From Acidobacteriota bacterium (GTDB lineage: Bacteria > Acidobacteriota > Terriglobia > Terriglobales > SCQP01), in assembly GCA_021823305.1 (NCBI GenBank), contig JAKAOE010000020.1, positions 1 to 11,071 of the forward strand: a stretch of 11,071 nt of DNA. The letters run 5' to 3'. The translations under genes and the position numbers were made by a program. The notes under the pieces are model-generated. The model was not told where the DNA came from. It saw only the letters and a list, made by a program, of their open reading frames with translations, and did not search any database. This document shows, piece by piece, positions 1 through 8,438 of the stretch (position 1 is the first letter of the stretch; each line of letters starts with the position of its first letter).

Positions 1-917
<917 letters not shown>

Positions 918-925
<8 letters not shown>

Positions 926-1439
926 CGCCTACCGGCCGCCGGCGGTCCTGGCCCTGTTTCCGGACCCGGCGCATCTGCTCGCCGCCATCACGGCGGTGCG
1001 GGAGAAGGGCTACCGCGGCCTGGACGCCTATACCCCCTACGCCGTGCACGGCATCGACAAGGCGCTCGGCCTGAAGATGAGCTGGATGCCGCGCGTCACC
1101 AAGACCATGTTTTTCGTGGGCGCCACGCTGGGCTTCAGCTTCGAGGCCTGGACCATGGCCTGGGCCTGGCCGCTGAACATCGCCGGCAAGCCCTTCATTT
1201 CGGTGCCCGCCTACATGCCGATCACGTTTGAGAGCGGCATCCTCATCGCCGGCATCTCCACCCTCACCGCCGTCTTCATCGCCGCCCGCCTGCGGCCGGC
1301 GCCGAATTTCACGCCGCTCGACCGGGCGCTGACCAACGACCGTTTCGGCCTCTATGTTCCGGTCCGCCCGTACGAGAGCGGCACGGTGCAGGCCATGCTG
1401 AAGGAACTGGGCGCCGTGGAGGTGCGCGATCTTGCCTAA
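918..1439 (+). CDS. actD: Alternative Complex III subunit ActD (DUF3341 family)
   Basis: This 173-residue protein matches the usual size and layout of ActD. A soluble N-terminal segment contains [20 protein letters not shown] and [14 protein letters not shown], the DUF3341 signature. Two membrane helices follow at about residues 62-84 and 104-124, then a short C-terminal soluble domain with a VRPYESG...LKELGAVEV ending. ActD is a structural membrane subunit of ACIII with no cofactor of its own; its exact role is unsettled in the family. The ATG start is preceded by AAGGAG at 908-913 with a 4-nt spacer and overlaps the end of actC by 8 nt. The 3' end overlaps actE by 8 nt. Position between actC and actE is diagnostic. 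Confidence 0.93.
1418..1422 (+). promoter_or_regulatory. Ribosome binding site that fixes the actE start at TTG 1432
   Basis: GGAGG lies 9 nt before the TTG at 1432. The first in-frame ATG, at 1450, would be 27 nt away and has no Shine-Dalgarno of its own. The TTG start also gives an 8-nt overlap with actD, matching the actC/actD overlap just upstream. Confidence 0.6.
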
Positions 1440-2139
1440 AGCCGTCCCGATGTTGCCCGGCTGTCTGGTCTGGGTCGCGGCCGCCGCCATGGGCCTGGCG
1501 CTGTTCGGCTGCGCCGGTCCCGGCACCAAGTCCACGACGCAGATCGAGTACCAGCCCGACATGTATGTGCAGGCCAGCGTCCGTCCGTTCGGGACCGATC
1601 ACGTGGACCCGAAGCTGCCGGCGATGCGGACGCCGCCCGCCCATACCGTGCCGATCAACTACACGCCGTTCCCGCAGCCGTCCGACGTCACCGGAGTGGA
1701 CAGCATCGTGGATCCGCTGCCGGTGACGCCGGCGGTGCTGGCCAAGGGGCGGCAGCTGTTCGACAACTACTGCATCGTCTGCCACGGCGCGCTGGCCAAC
1801 GGTCTGGGCTACATCGTGCCCCACATGACCCAGCCGCCGCCGCTGATTCTGGGCGCGCCGCTGCAGTTCAGCGACGGCCGCATCTTCACCATCGTCACCG
1901 AGGGCCAGGGGAACATGCCACCCTATCGCTCGCTGCTCGATCCGGCGCAGCGCTGGGCCATCATCCACTATGTGCGCGTGCTGCAGCTCGCGGCCAATCC
2001 TTCGCCCTCCGACATGGCGCGCGCGGAGAGCGAGGGGATGAACTTCTCCCACGATCTGCCGCCCGCCGAAGGCCCCAACGGTCCCATCCCCGGCGCGGAA
2101 GCCATCCCGCGGCCGGGCGTCAACGGCATTCCTCACTAG
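1432..2139 (+). CDS. actE: Alternative Complex III subunit ActE, mono-heme cytochrome c lipoprotein
   Basis: This 235-residue exported cytochrome c passes electrons out of ACIII on the periplasmic face. The N-terminus is a lipoprotein signal: a hydrophobic stretch ends in the lipobox LFGC, with Cys27 as the probable lipidated residue. A poorly structured linker with TPPAHTVPINYTPFPQPSD leads to one heme c domain. The heme-binding motif is C114-I-V-C117-H118, and Met162 in GQGNMPPYRSLL is the likely distal ligand. The C-terminal helix (RWAIIHYVRVLQ) is typical of class I cytochromes c, and a Pro/Gly-rich tail follows. One heme and a lipid anchor are as expected for ActE. The start is TTG at 1432, chosen from the RBS at 1418-1422. 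If ATG 1450 were used instead, the signal peptide would still be intact but shorter. Confidence 0.92.
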   Translation: MPKAVPMLPGCLVWVAAAAMGLALFGCAGPGTKSTTQIEYQPDMYVQASVRPFGTDHVDPKLPAMRTPPAHTVPINYTPFPQPSDVTGVDSIVDPLPVTPAVLAKGRQLFDNYCIVCHGALANGLGYIVPHMTQPPPLILGAPLQFSDGRIFTIVTEGQGNMPPYRSLLDPAQRWAIIHYVRVLQLAANPSPSDMARAESEGMNFSHDLPPAEGPNGPIPGAEAIPRPGVNGIPH

Positions 2140-2141
2140 TC

Positions 2142-3362
2142 ATGCAATCCCACGAGCAGGTTGTTGACGTCCCCAAGCCCGGCCCCGCGGTCTTTCCCGC
2201 CCGCGTGCGCAGTTTCCTGCTGGCTTCCACCGCCATCGGCGTGATCGTCTTCCTGGTCGCGCTGCTGGTCAGCCCGCAGCGCGCCTGGTACAGCTTTCTC
2301 ACCAATTACCTGTTCTTTCTGGCGCTGGGCCTCGGCGGCGTGTTCCTGGTCGCATTGGAATACATCACCAGCGCCACCTGGACGGTGGTCTTCCGGCGCC
2401 TGCCCGAGGCGGCCGCCAGCTATCTGCCGGCCGCGTTCCTGCTGGCCATCGTGCTGCTGATCGGCGTGCCGCACATCTATCCCTGGGCGGTGGCGGGCTA
2501 CTCCGGCTTCATCACCGCCAGCAAGCGGGCCTACTTCGCGCTGCCGTTCTACAGCGCCCGCACCCTGGTGGCGATCGGCGTCTGGTGCCTGTTCAGCTTC
2601 TGGTTCCTGCGCAACTCCACCTACCAGGACGACCATCCGGCGGTGATGGAGCCCCGGCCGACGTTCGGCAAGAAGCCCGGCATACGCGGGCGCGTGGCGG
2701 CCGGCTTCCTGGTGTTTTTCGGCTACAGTTTCACTTGGTGCTTCGTGGACTGGGTGATGTCGCTCGAACCGCACTGGGACACCACGATGTGGGGCGTGTA
2801 CGGGTTCGCCGGGCTGTTCCAGGCCAGCCTGGCGCTGGTGTTGCTGTGCACCGTGCTGCTGCGCCGGCACAACATGTTCGGGGGCGCGGTCAAGGATTAC
2901 CACTATGTGGACCTGGCGCGCATCGTGCACGCCTTCAGCATCTTCATGGTCTACATCGGGTTCGCGCAATACATGCTGATCTGGTACGCGAACTACCGCG
3001 AGGAGACCATTTACTTCCATCAGCGCATCGTGCATGGGTGGGGCTACCTGTTCCTGTTCCTGCTGATCGCCAAATGGGCGGTTCCGTTCGTGATCCTGAT
3101 GAACCAGAAGGTCCGCACCAACGAGAAGGTGCTGATCGCGATGTCCAGCCTGATCCTGGTGGCGGAGTGGCTGGACTGCTACTGGCTGATCATGCCCGTG
3201 ATCCACACCAGCTTCTACGTGCCCAACTGGGTCGAGCTGGGCGTTTTCCTCGGCTTTCTCGGGATTTTCGGTCTGCTGGCCACGCGCTATCTCAGCCGGC
3301 ATCCCATGGTGCCGGTCGGCGATCCTAAGTTCCTGAACTCGGTGGCGGGGAGGTACCTGTGA
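2142..3362 (+). CDS. actF: Alternative Complex III subunit ActF, NrfD-like membrane subunit
   Basis: This 406-residue protein is the second NrfD-like subunit of ACIII and pairs with ActC in the membrane. About ten helices are visible, at roughly residues 25-45, 52-75, 95-110, 140-157, 188-206, 220-242, 260-282, 298-320, 333-352 and 365-384. Motifs I recognise from the family are RAWYSFLTNYLFFLALGLGG, GYSFTWCFVDWVMSLEPHW, FAQYMLIWYANYREETIYF and DCYWLIMP. The C-terminus, with GDPKF..S..GRYL, is cytoplasmic. In ACIII, ActF is thought to be structural and possibly proton-conducting; whether it binds quinol is unsettled. The ATG follows the actE stop by 2 nt with no clear Shine-Dalgarno, so its translation probably depends on reinitiation after actE. 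The stop overlaps the next start (GTGA). Confidence 0.94.
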   Translation: MQSHEQVVDVPKPGPAVFPARVRSFLLASTAIGVIVFLVALLVSPQRAWYSFLTNYLFFLALGLGGVFLVALEYITSATWTVVFRRLPEAAASYLPAAFLLAIVLLIGVPHIYPWAVAGYSGFITASKRAYFALPFYSARTLVAIGVWCLFSFWFLRNSTYQDDHPAVMEPRPTFGKKPGIRGRVAAGFLVFFGYSFTWCFVDWVMSLEPHWDTTMWGVYGFAGLFQASLALVLLCTVLLRRHNMFGGAVKDYHYVDLARIVHAFSIFMVYIGFAQYMLIWYANYREETIYFHQRIVHGWGYLFLFLLIAKWAVPFVILMNQKVRTNEKVLIAMSSLILVAEWLDCYWLIMPVIHTSFYVPNWVELGVFLGFLGIFGLLATRYLSRHPMVPVGDPKFLNSVAGRYL

Positions 3363-4375
3363 GCCAGCAGCCGGCCAAGCTCCCGCTCAAGTCGCTGATC
3401 GGCTTCGCGCTGGTGGTGATGGCGGTGGGATATCTGATCTACTCCGCCTTCGGCGGGGAGTACGGCCGGGCGACCCACCAGGCGCGTTTCGACTTCCATA
3501 AGCCGCCGCCGCCGGGAGCGGCCACCACGGTGGATCTGCGTCCGCTGCTGAAGCCGACGCCGAAGCTGCTGGCGGAGGGCAAGCAGGTGTTTGTGGCGAA
3601 CTGCGCCCCCTGCCACGGCATCGACGGCTACGGCAACGGCCCGCGCGCCGCCGGGCTCAACCCCCCGCCGCGCAACTACCACACCGGCGTGTTCCGCTAC
3701 GGCACCTCGGTGCTCACCATGTACCACACGGTGACCAACGGGTCGCCCGGCACCTCCATGCCCAGCTTCGTCGCCCTCTCGCCGGAGGAGCGCATGGCGG
3801 TGATCCATTACATCCGGCAGAACTTCATCCCCAAAAGCGCGCTGCAGCACAACACGCCGGCGCAGTTGGCGGCGCTGGCCACGCCCGCCTCGAATGCGCC
3901 CGCCGCCTTGCCGCCGCTGCAGCCGGTGCCCAGCGGGCCGCGCATCCCGATCGCGGTGGCGATGCAGATCTTCGCCGGGGAGGCCGCGGCGCAGCAGCCA
4001 CAGCCGCCCTCGCCGCCGGCCAAGCCGGCTCCCGGCCAGCCCGCGCCGGACCTGGCGCAAGGCCAGGCGCTCTATCAGCTCCACTGCCAGAGCTGCCATG
4101 GCGAACTGGGCCAGGGCGGCATCCCGGTGGAGATGGTGGACTCCGATCCGTATCTGGAGGTGCGGGCGCAGAGTTTCCTGGATCCGCTGATCCTGAGCTC
4201 GCCCAGCGACTTCGCGGGGTTCTCCCACGTCGTGCTGCACGGCCTGCCCGGCCACATGATGCCCGGCCAGGGGACCCTGACCGTCCCGCAATTGAACTCC
4301 CTCTACGCCTATGAGCAGCAGCTGGTGCAAGCGCTGCCGGGCGGGCAGGGAAGCGCCAACGGAGGTTCGCAATGA
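3359..4375 (+). CDS. Membrane-anchored di-heme cytochrome c between ACIII and the cytochrome oxidase
   Basis: This 338-residue protein has an uncleaved-looking N-terminal membrane helix at about residues 12-30 and two cytochrome c domains facing the periplasm. Domain 1 has heme motif C82-A-P-C85-H86 and probable ligand Met134 (GTSMPSF). Domain 2 has C243-Q-S-C246-H247 and probable ligand Met300 or Met301 (GHMMPGQG). A Pro/Ala/Gln-rich flexible linker of about 50 residues joins them. Domain 1 resembles the ActE heme domain (LAEGKQVF...CHG...MAVIHYIRQ) and may derive from a duplication. The start is GTG at 3359, with GGGGAGG at 3347-3353 and a 5-nt spacer; it overlaps actF by 4 nt, and its own stop overlaps coxB by 4 nt. 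Role by inference: a tethered shuttle from ActE to the CuA site of CoxB. The heme motifs are certain; the partner assignment rests on gene order. Confidence 0.88.
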   Translation: MSQQPAKLPLKSLIGFALVVMAVGYLIYSAFGGEYGRATHQARFDFHKPPPPGAATTVDLRPLLKPTPKLLAEGKQVFVANCAPCHGIDGYGNGPRAAGLNPPPRNYHTGVFRYGTSVLTMYHTVTNGSPGTSMPSFVALSPEERMAVIHYIRQNFIPKSALQHNTPAQLAALATPASNAPAALPPLQPVPSGPRIPIAVAMQIFAGEAAAQQPQPPSPPAKPAPGQPAPDLAQGQALYQLHCQSCHGELGQGGIPVEMVDSDPYLEVRAQSFLDPLILSSPSDFAGFSHVVLHGLPGHMMPGQGTLTVPQLNSLYAYEQQLVQALPGGQGSANGGSQ

Positions 4376-5196
4376 GTTTGGGGCTGTTGCCTCTTTACGC
4401 CCAGCAGTCCGGCATGGCGCAGGCCATGGCGCAGGCGGCCGCCAAGGGCAGCGCCGCGCCGGTGCGCAACGCCTTCGACGCTCCCGGCAGCCGGGAGGCG
4501 ATCCGCGCCGCCGCCGAGAGCCTGCACGCCCTGCTTTGGGTGATTCCCTTCATCCTGATCGCCTACATCCTGCTGGCCTACGTCATGATCAGGTTCCGGG
4601 ACAAGGGCGACGGCCGCAAACCCGCCAGCTTCCACGAGAACAACCCGCTCGAGTTTTTGTGGACGGTGATTCCCCTGATCGTTGTCGTCAGCGTCGCGCT
4701 GCACTCCTATCCCACGCTGAGCTTCATGGAGTTCGGCGGCAACACCCCGGCGATGACGATCGACGTGGTCGGCCACCAGTTTTTCTGGGAGTACAAATAC
4801 CCGAAGTACGGCATCGATATTTCCAACGACACGCTGGTGGTGCCGGCCAACCAGGTGATTGACCTCGACCTGACGAGCGTGGACGTGATTCACGGGTTCT
4901 ACGTCCCCGGCCTGGGGATCCAGATGGACGCGCTGCCCGGCCGCATCACCAACCTCTGGTTCAAAGCCAAGCCGGGTTACTACAAGGGCCAGTGCACCCA
5001 GCTATGCGGCGCCGACCACGCGCAGATGCTGATCAGCGTCCAGGTCGTGCCCGAGGACCAGTTCCAGGCGTGGCTGGCGAGGCACAGCAGCCAAACCGCC
5101 GCCCCCCCACCGTCACCCGCCGCGCAAGCCGCGGCTCTACCCGCCCGGCTGTCCGAAGCGAATTCCGCCGGCCGTCAGGCGCGAGGCAAAGCATGA
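4372..5196 (+). CDS. coxB: Cytochrome c oxidase subunit II (CuA protein)
   Basis: Subunit II accepts electrons from cytochrome c at the binuclear CuA centre and passes them to heme a in CoxA. In these 274 residues, two transmembrane helices (about 52-74 and 93-115) precede a periplasmic cupredoxin domain. The CuA ligands are all present: H174 (DVIHGFYVP), C208, C212, H216 and M219 in the loop [12 protein letters not shown]. Two positions differ from the classical form. The loop residue between the cysteines is Gln210 where mitochondrial-type enzymes have Glu, and the aromatic patch reads GHQFFWEY, with Phe137 at the usual electron-entry Trp. The tail after about residue 233 is Ala/Pro-rich and has no CXXCH, so this is not a caa3-type fusion. 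ATG 4372 has GGAGG at 4361-4365 and overlaps the preceding stop (ATGA). The N-terminus lacks a clear cleavable signal. Confidence 0.95.
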   Translation: MSLGLLPLYAQQSGMAQAMAQAAAKGSAAPVRNAFDAPGSREAIRAAAESLHALLWVIPFILIAYILLAYVMIRFRDKGDGRKPASFHENNPLEFLWTVIPLIVVVSVALHSYPTLSFMEFGGNTPAMTIDVVGHQFFWEYKYPKYGIDISNDTLVVPANQVIDLDLTSVDVIHGFYVPGLGIQMDALPGRITNLWFKAKPGYYKGQCTQLCGADHAQMLISVQVVPEDQFQAWLARHSSQTAAPPPSPAAQAAALPARLSEANSAGRQARGKA

Positions 5197-6788
5197 GCAC
5201 CCAAGTCGCAACCGCCGGCACGATCCAGCCCCGCCAGTACCATGGCGTCCTGGACTGGATCACCACCACCGATCACAAGAAGATCGGAATCATGTACATC
5301 GTCTTTGCCCTGATCAACGCTTGGTTCGGCGGCTCGCTCGCCGGCATGATCCGGCTCAATCTGTACAATCCCGACTGGCATCTGTTTTCCCCGCAGCTGT
5401 ACAACCAGCTCATGACGATGCACGCCACCATCATGATCTTCCTGGTCCTGATGGCGGCGTTCGCGGGCTTCGGCAACTACCTGGTGCCACTCATGATCGG
5501 GGCGCGCGACATGGCGTTCCCCAAGCTCAACGCCTTTTCCTTCTGGCTGCTCATGCCCGCCGCGATGATGCTGTACGGCAGCTTCTTTGTCGCCGGCGGC
5601 GCCGCCGCGGACGGGTGGTGGAGCTACCCGCCGCTGAGCACGGCGCAATTTTCCGCCGGCCACGGCGAGGATCTCTGGATCCTGGCGGTTCTTCTGCTCG
5701 GCATCAGCTCCATCATGGGCGCCATCAATTTCCTGGTCACCGTGATCGACATGCGCGCTCCCGGGATGACCTGGATGAAGCTGCCGCTGTTCGTCTGGAG
5801 CTGGGTGGTCACCGCCTGGATGCTGGTGCTGGCGGTGCCGGTGCTCTCGGGCGCGCTCTTCATGCTGCTCAGCGACCGCTGGCTGAACACCGGCTTCTAC
5901 CGCCCCGCGCTGGGCGGCGACCCGCTGCTGTATCAGCATCTGTTCTGGTTCTTCGGCCATCCCGAGGTCTACATCATGATCTTGCCGGGTTTCGGCATGA
6001 TCTCCCACATCATCCCCGCGATGTCGCGCAAGAAGCTGTTCGGCTACAAGGGCATGGTGATGGCGATGTGGTCCATCGGCATCATCGGGTTCACGGTCTG
6101 GGCGCACCACATGTTCACCGCCGGGATCTCCTCCACCGCGCGCGTCTACTTCTCGATGGCGAGCATGCTGATCTCGGTGCCGACCGGGGTCAAGATTTAT
6201 TCCTGGCTGGCGTCGGTGTGGGGCGGCGTGATCCGCTTCACCACCGCGATGAAGTTCGCCTTGGGCTTCATCTTCACCTTCGTGCTCGGCGGGCTGAGCG
6301 GCCTCATGCTGGCGGTGGTGCCGTTTGACATCCTGGTGCACAACACCTACTTCGTGGTCGCCCACTTCCACTACGTGCTGGTCGGCGGCTCGGTGATGAC
6401 GCTCTTCGCCGGCACCTATTACTGGTTCCCCAAGATCACCGGCCGGATGCTCAGCGAGAAGCTCGGGAGCTGGATTTTCTGGCTCTTCTTCATCGGCTTG
6501 AACTGGGTCTTCATGCCGATGCACCTGCTGGGCATCGAGGGCATGGCGCGCCGCGTCGCCAACTATCGCATCGAATTCCGCCCGCTCAACCAGTTCATTT
6601 CCGAAGGCTTCATTTTCATGCTGGCCGCGGGCCTGCTGTTCACCTACAGCGTCATCAAGGCGCTGCGCGAGCCCAAGTCCGCGGGCGACGATCCGTGGCA
6701 GACCAACGAGATCGAAACCCATTTCGAATGGGCCACCTCGAGCCCGCCTCCCGCCTATAACTTCGAGGAGATTCCGGAGATTCAGTAG
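5193..6788 (+). CDS. coxA: Cytochrome c oxidase subunit I, A1-type heme-copper oxidase
   Basis: This 531-residue catalytic subunit reduces O2 to water and pumps protons; it has the twelve-helix pattern of the family. All metal ligands are visible: H77 (MTMHAT) and H393 for heme a, H391 for heme a3 (AHFHYV), and H256, H305 and H306 for CuB, with Y260 as the His-Tyr cross-link partner (GHPEVY). D-channel residues D106 and N113 and the terminal Glu258 in GHPEVY place it in subfamily A1. K-channel residues T331 and K334 (PTGVK) are also present. The frame stays open upstream to 4992, but that stretch is coxB in another frame. ATG 5193 has GAGG at 5183-5186, a 6-nt spacer, and a 4-nt overlap with coxB, and it gives the usual N-terminus leading into [14 protein letters not shown] cannot tell from sequence whether it carries heme a or a variant heme. 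Confidence 0.97.
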   Translation: MSTQVATAGTIQPRQYHGVLDWITTTDHKKIGIMYIVFALINAWFGGSLAGMIRLNLYNPDWHLFSPQLYNQLMTMHATIMIFLVLMAAFAGFGNYLVPLMIGARDMAFPKLNAFSFWLLMPAAMMLYGSFFVAGGAAADGWWSYPPLSTAQFSAGHGEDLWILAVLLLGISSIMGAINFLVTVIDMRAPGMTWMKLPLFVWSWVVTAWMLVLAVPVLSGALFMLLSDRWLNTGFYRPALGGDPLLYQHLFWFFGHPEVYIMILPGFGMISHIIPAMSRKKLFGYKGMVMAMWSIGIIGFTVWAHHMFTAGISSTARVYFSMASMLISVPTGVKIYSWLASVWGGVIRFTTAMKFALGFIFTFVLGGLSGLMLAVVPFDILVHNTYFVVAHFHYVLVGGSVMTLFAGTYYWFPKITGRMLSEKLGSWIFWLFFIGLNWVFMPMHLLGIEGMARRVANYRIEFRPLNQFISEGFIFMLAAGLLFTYSVIKALREPKSAGDDPWQTNEIETHFEWATSSPPPAYNFEEIPEIQ

Positions 6789-6790
6789 TC

Positions 6791-7354
6791 ATGGCCATCG
6801 TACCCGGGCTGGAACACCGCAAGCGCCACGGCTGGAAGCTGATGCTGATCGCGCTCGGCATGGTGGGGTTCGCCTTCATCAACGTGCCGCTGTTTCGCGT
6901 GTTTTGCACCCATTTGGGACTCTACGTCGCGCCGGACGAAAAGCTCGCCGCCTCCACCGGTCCGGTCGATACGCATCGCGACATCAACATCAGCTTCAGC
7001 ACGGTCACGCCGCCGGGCCTGCCGGTTACCCTGACGCCGGGCGACATGTTGCAGACGGTGCATCTCGACCAGCGGACCGAGAATAAGTTCACCTTTGTGA
7101 ACACCAGCGACCACACCGTGCGCTTCCGCGCCATCCACGACATTTATCCCGCCGCCGCCGCGACCCATCTGGCGCTGATTCAGTGCTTCTGTTTCAGCGA
7201 CCAGACGATGAAGCCGCACGAAACCAAGACGCTGCCGGTGATTTATCAGATCAACCAGGGCCTGGATCCGCGGGTCAAGCGCGTCAGCGTCATGTACACG
7301 CTCGAGCCGCTGGCCGCGGGCGCGCCGCCCGCCGCCGGCATCGGAGGGCAATAA
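6791..7354 (+). CDS. ctaG: Cytochrome c oxidase assembly protein Cox11/CtaG (CuB insertion)
   Basis: Cox11 is a membrane-tethered copper chaperone that delivers copper to the CuB site of CoxA. The 187 residues contain one transmembrane helix (about 17-35) followed by an Ig-like periplasmic domain. The conserved cysteines are C39, just after the helix (RVFCTHLGLY), and C132 and C134 in the signature QCFCFSDQ, which is followed by MKPHETKTLPVIYQI and DPRVKRVSVMYTL as in the family. The position usually Glu after CFCF-S/N is Asp here, and the N-terminal half is rather divergent from typical proteobacterial Cox11, though the key residues are intact. GGAG at 6776-6779 sits 11 nt before the ATG, and the gap from coxA is 2 nt. 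This is not the unrelated caa3-type CtaG (DUF1404-like) of Bacillus, which is a multi-helix protein. Confidence 0.93.
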   Translation: MAIVPGLEHRKRHGWKLMLIALGMVGFAFINVPLFRVFCTHLGLYVAPDEKLAASTGPVDTHRDINISFSTVTPPGLPVTLTPGDMLQTVHLDQRTENKFTFVNTSDHTVRFRAIHDIYPAAAATHLALIQCFCFSDQTMKPHETKTLPVIYQINQGLDPRVKRVSVMYTLEPLAAGAPPAAGIGGQ

Positions 7355-7358
7355 GGCC

Positions 7359-7538
7359 ATGGACCGCACCGCGGAACTCAAGCAACTGTTGCCGAGCGTG
7401 CGCCGCCGCAACCGCCGCCTGGGCTGGGCGCTGGCCTTTCTCGCCCTCTTCAGCGCCCTCTGGACGCCCTGGGCGGCGCGCCACGGCTGGATCTATCCCG
7501 AGGAGACCACCTTCGCCTTTCCGCACTGGATCAAGTAG
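7359..7538 (+). CDS. Small single-pass membrane protein in the cox operon, possible oxidase small assembly protein
   Basis: A 59-residue reading frame fills the exact gap between ctaG and coxC. The ATG at 7359 follows GGAGGG (7343-7348) by 10 nt, and the TAG at 7536-7538 abuts the coxC ATG directly. A basic N-terminal segment, SVRRRNRRLG, leads into a hydrophobic helix at about residues 22-40 (WALAFLALFSALWTPW). A short tail ending FAFPHWIK follows. By the positive-inside rule the N-terminus is cytoplasmic. The RRNRRLGxxLA pattern before a helix, and the location, recall the tiny 'cytochrome oxidase small assembly protein' found between cox11 and coxC in many proteobacteria. The resemblance is by eye, and this protein is somewhat longer. 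That it is coding is well supported by spacing, RBS and context; the function is tentative. Confidence 0.75.
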   Translation: MDRTAELKQLLPSVRRRNRRLGWALAFLALFSALWTPWAARHGWIYPEETTFAFPHWIK

Positions 7539-8366
7539 ATGGAACACGCCAGCCTCGCTTCTTCCGCCGCCGCCGCTCACGCCGGGCTGCACGCCGACCC
7601 CAGCGAGCACGCCCCCCAGCCCAGCTTCTGGCCGATTCTGCTCGCCGGCGGCATGGGCGCCGTGGTCTTCTTCGTCTTTCTGGTCTATCTGGGCGTGCCC
7701 CTGGCCGGGATCCTGCTGGCCGCGGCGATCCTGGGTTCGCTGGTCGCGGCCAGCGGCTGGGCGAACACGATCGCGGTGGAGCGCCGCCGGATGGATCCGG
7801 TCCAGACCAACAAGGACCTGACGCGCGGCTTCTTCTTCTTCCTCGCCTCCGAGGCGATGATTTTCGTCTCCTATTTCGAGTACCTCTACTACACCCACTT
7901 CACCAGCGCGCAGTGGCCGCCCGCCGGCATGCCGCGGCTGGAGACCACGCTGCCCGGCATCGCCACGCTCATCCTGGTCGGCTCCAGCTTCACCCTCAAC
8001 TGGGGGATTCATGCGTTCCTGAGTGGCAGGAAGAGTGCCGCCAAGAACTGGATTCTGCTCACCATCGCGATGGGCATCGTGTTCCTTGGCATGCAAGGGT
8101 TCGAGTGGGGTTTCCTCAACGGGGTGATGGGATTCACCATCACCACCGGCGCCTACAGCGCCGCCTATTTCCTCATGACCGGTTTTCACGGCGCGCACGT
8201 CACCGTGGGCCTGATCATGCTGGGGCTGGTGTACTGGCGGATGGAGAAAGGCGAATACACGCAGCAGTACCACATGTCGCTCAAGGCGGCCGAGTACTAC
8301 TGGCACTTTGTGGATATCGTCTGGGTCTTCCTGTTCTTCTCCCTGTACCTGTTCCAAGGGCATTAA
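7539..8366 (+). CDS. coxC: Cytochrome c oxidase subunit III
   Basis: This 275-residue protein has seven predicted transmembrane helices, as in full-length bacterial and mitochondrial subunit III. The first two (about 30-50 and 54-73) are separated by a loop from the five-helix bundle. Family motifs are RGFFFFLASEAMIF, with Glu105 at the conserved lipid-site position, then GFHGAHVTVG at about 215-224, and the C-terminal YYWHFVDIVWVFLF at 253-266. Subunit III carries no metal; it stabilises CoxA and helps sustain D-channel proton uptake. An N-terminal extension of about 28 residues (Ala/His-rich) is not part of the core fold. The start codon directly follows the TAG of the small upstream gene with no intervening base, so translation is probably coupled. 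This is the last gene of the respiratory operon visible here. Confidence 0.95.
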   Translation: MEHASLASSAAAAHAGLHADPSEHAPQPSFWPILLAGGMGAVVFFVFLVYLGVPLAGILLAAAILGSLVAASGWANTIAVERRRMDPVQTNKDLTRGFFFFLASEAMIFVSYFEYLYYTHFTSAQWPPAGMPRLETTLPGIATLILVGSSFTLNWGIHAFLSGRKSAAKNWILLTIAMGIVFLGMQGFEWGFLNGVMGFTITTGAYSAAYFLMTGFHGAHVTVGLIMLGLVYWRMEKGEYTQQYHMSLKAAEYYWHFVDIVWVFLFFSLYLFQGH

Positions 8367-8420
8367 CCGGCCGCACGCGGCGGATTTGGCCGCGGCGCGG
8401 GCGCCGGCCGGGCGGGGCTT

Positions 8421-8429
8421 TGCTAGACT
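8421..8429 (+). promoter_or_regulatory. Putative extended -10 promoter element for the LysR-type gene
   Basis: TGCTAGACT matches the extended -10 pattern TGnTAnnnT inside the 72-nt spacer after coxC. No -35-like hexamer sits at the right distance upstream, where the sequence is almost pure G/C. Transcription would begin only a few bases before the ATG at 8439, giving a very short or absent leader. Evidence is the motif only. Confidence 0.35.
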
Positions 8430-8438
8430 GTCGAGGCG

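Noticed and set aside
2136..3302. 388-codon minus-strand frame opposite actF
   Set aside because: It is the shadow of actF, which has ten clear helices and family motifs in the forward frame. The antisense product is low-complexity and hydrophilic.
4992..5192. Possible 67-residue N-terminal extension of CoxA
   Set aside because: The frame is open, but this DNA encodes the CuA loop and tail of CoxB in another frame. ATG 5193 has a good RBS and gives the normal CoxA N-terminus.
5080..5196. Fused cytochrome c domain at the C-terminus of CoxB (caa3 type)
   Set aside because: The tail after about residue 233 is Ala/Pro-rich and contains no CXXCH; the hemes are on the separate upstream gene.
5175..6722. 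515-codon open frame on the minus strand across coxA
   Set aside because: It is the antisense shadow of a clear coxA gene. The translation is rich in His, Arg, Gln and Glu with no fold-like pattern, as expected when G/C-rich third positions are read backward.
7539..7760. Subunit IV fused to the N-terminus of CoxC
   Set aside because: The two N-terminal helices are the normal first two helices of seven-helix subunit III. Only the short Ala/His-rich leader is extra.
8376..8394. CGCGGC / GCCGCG stem (7-nt loop) after coxC as an intrinsic terminator
   Set aside because: The stem is only 6 bp in very G/C-rich DNA and no T-run follows it. It is too weak to call a terminator, although some Rho-independent or Rho-dependent end may lie in this spacer.
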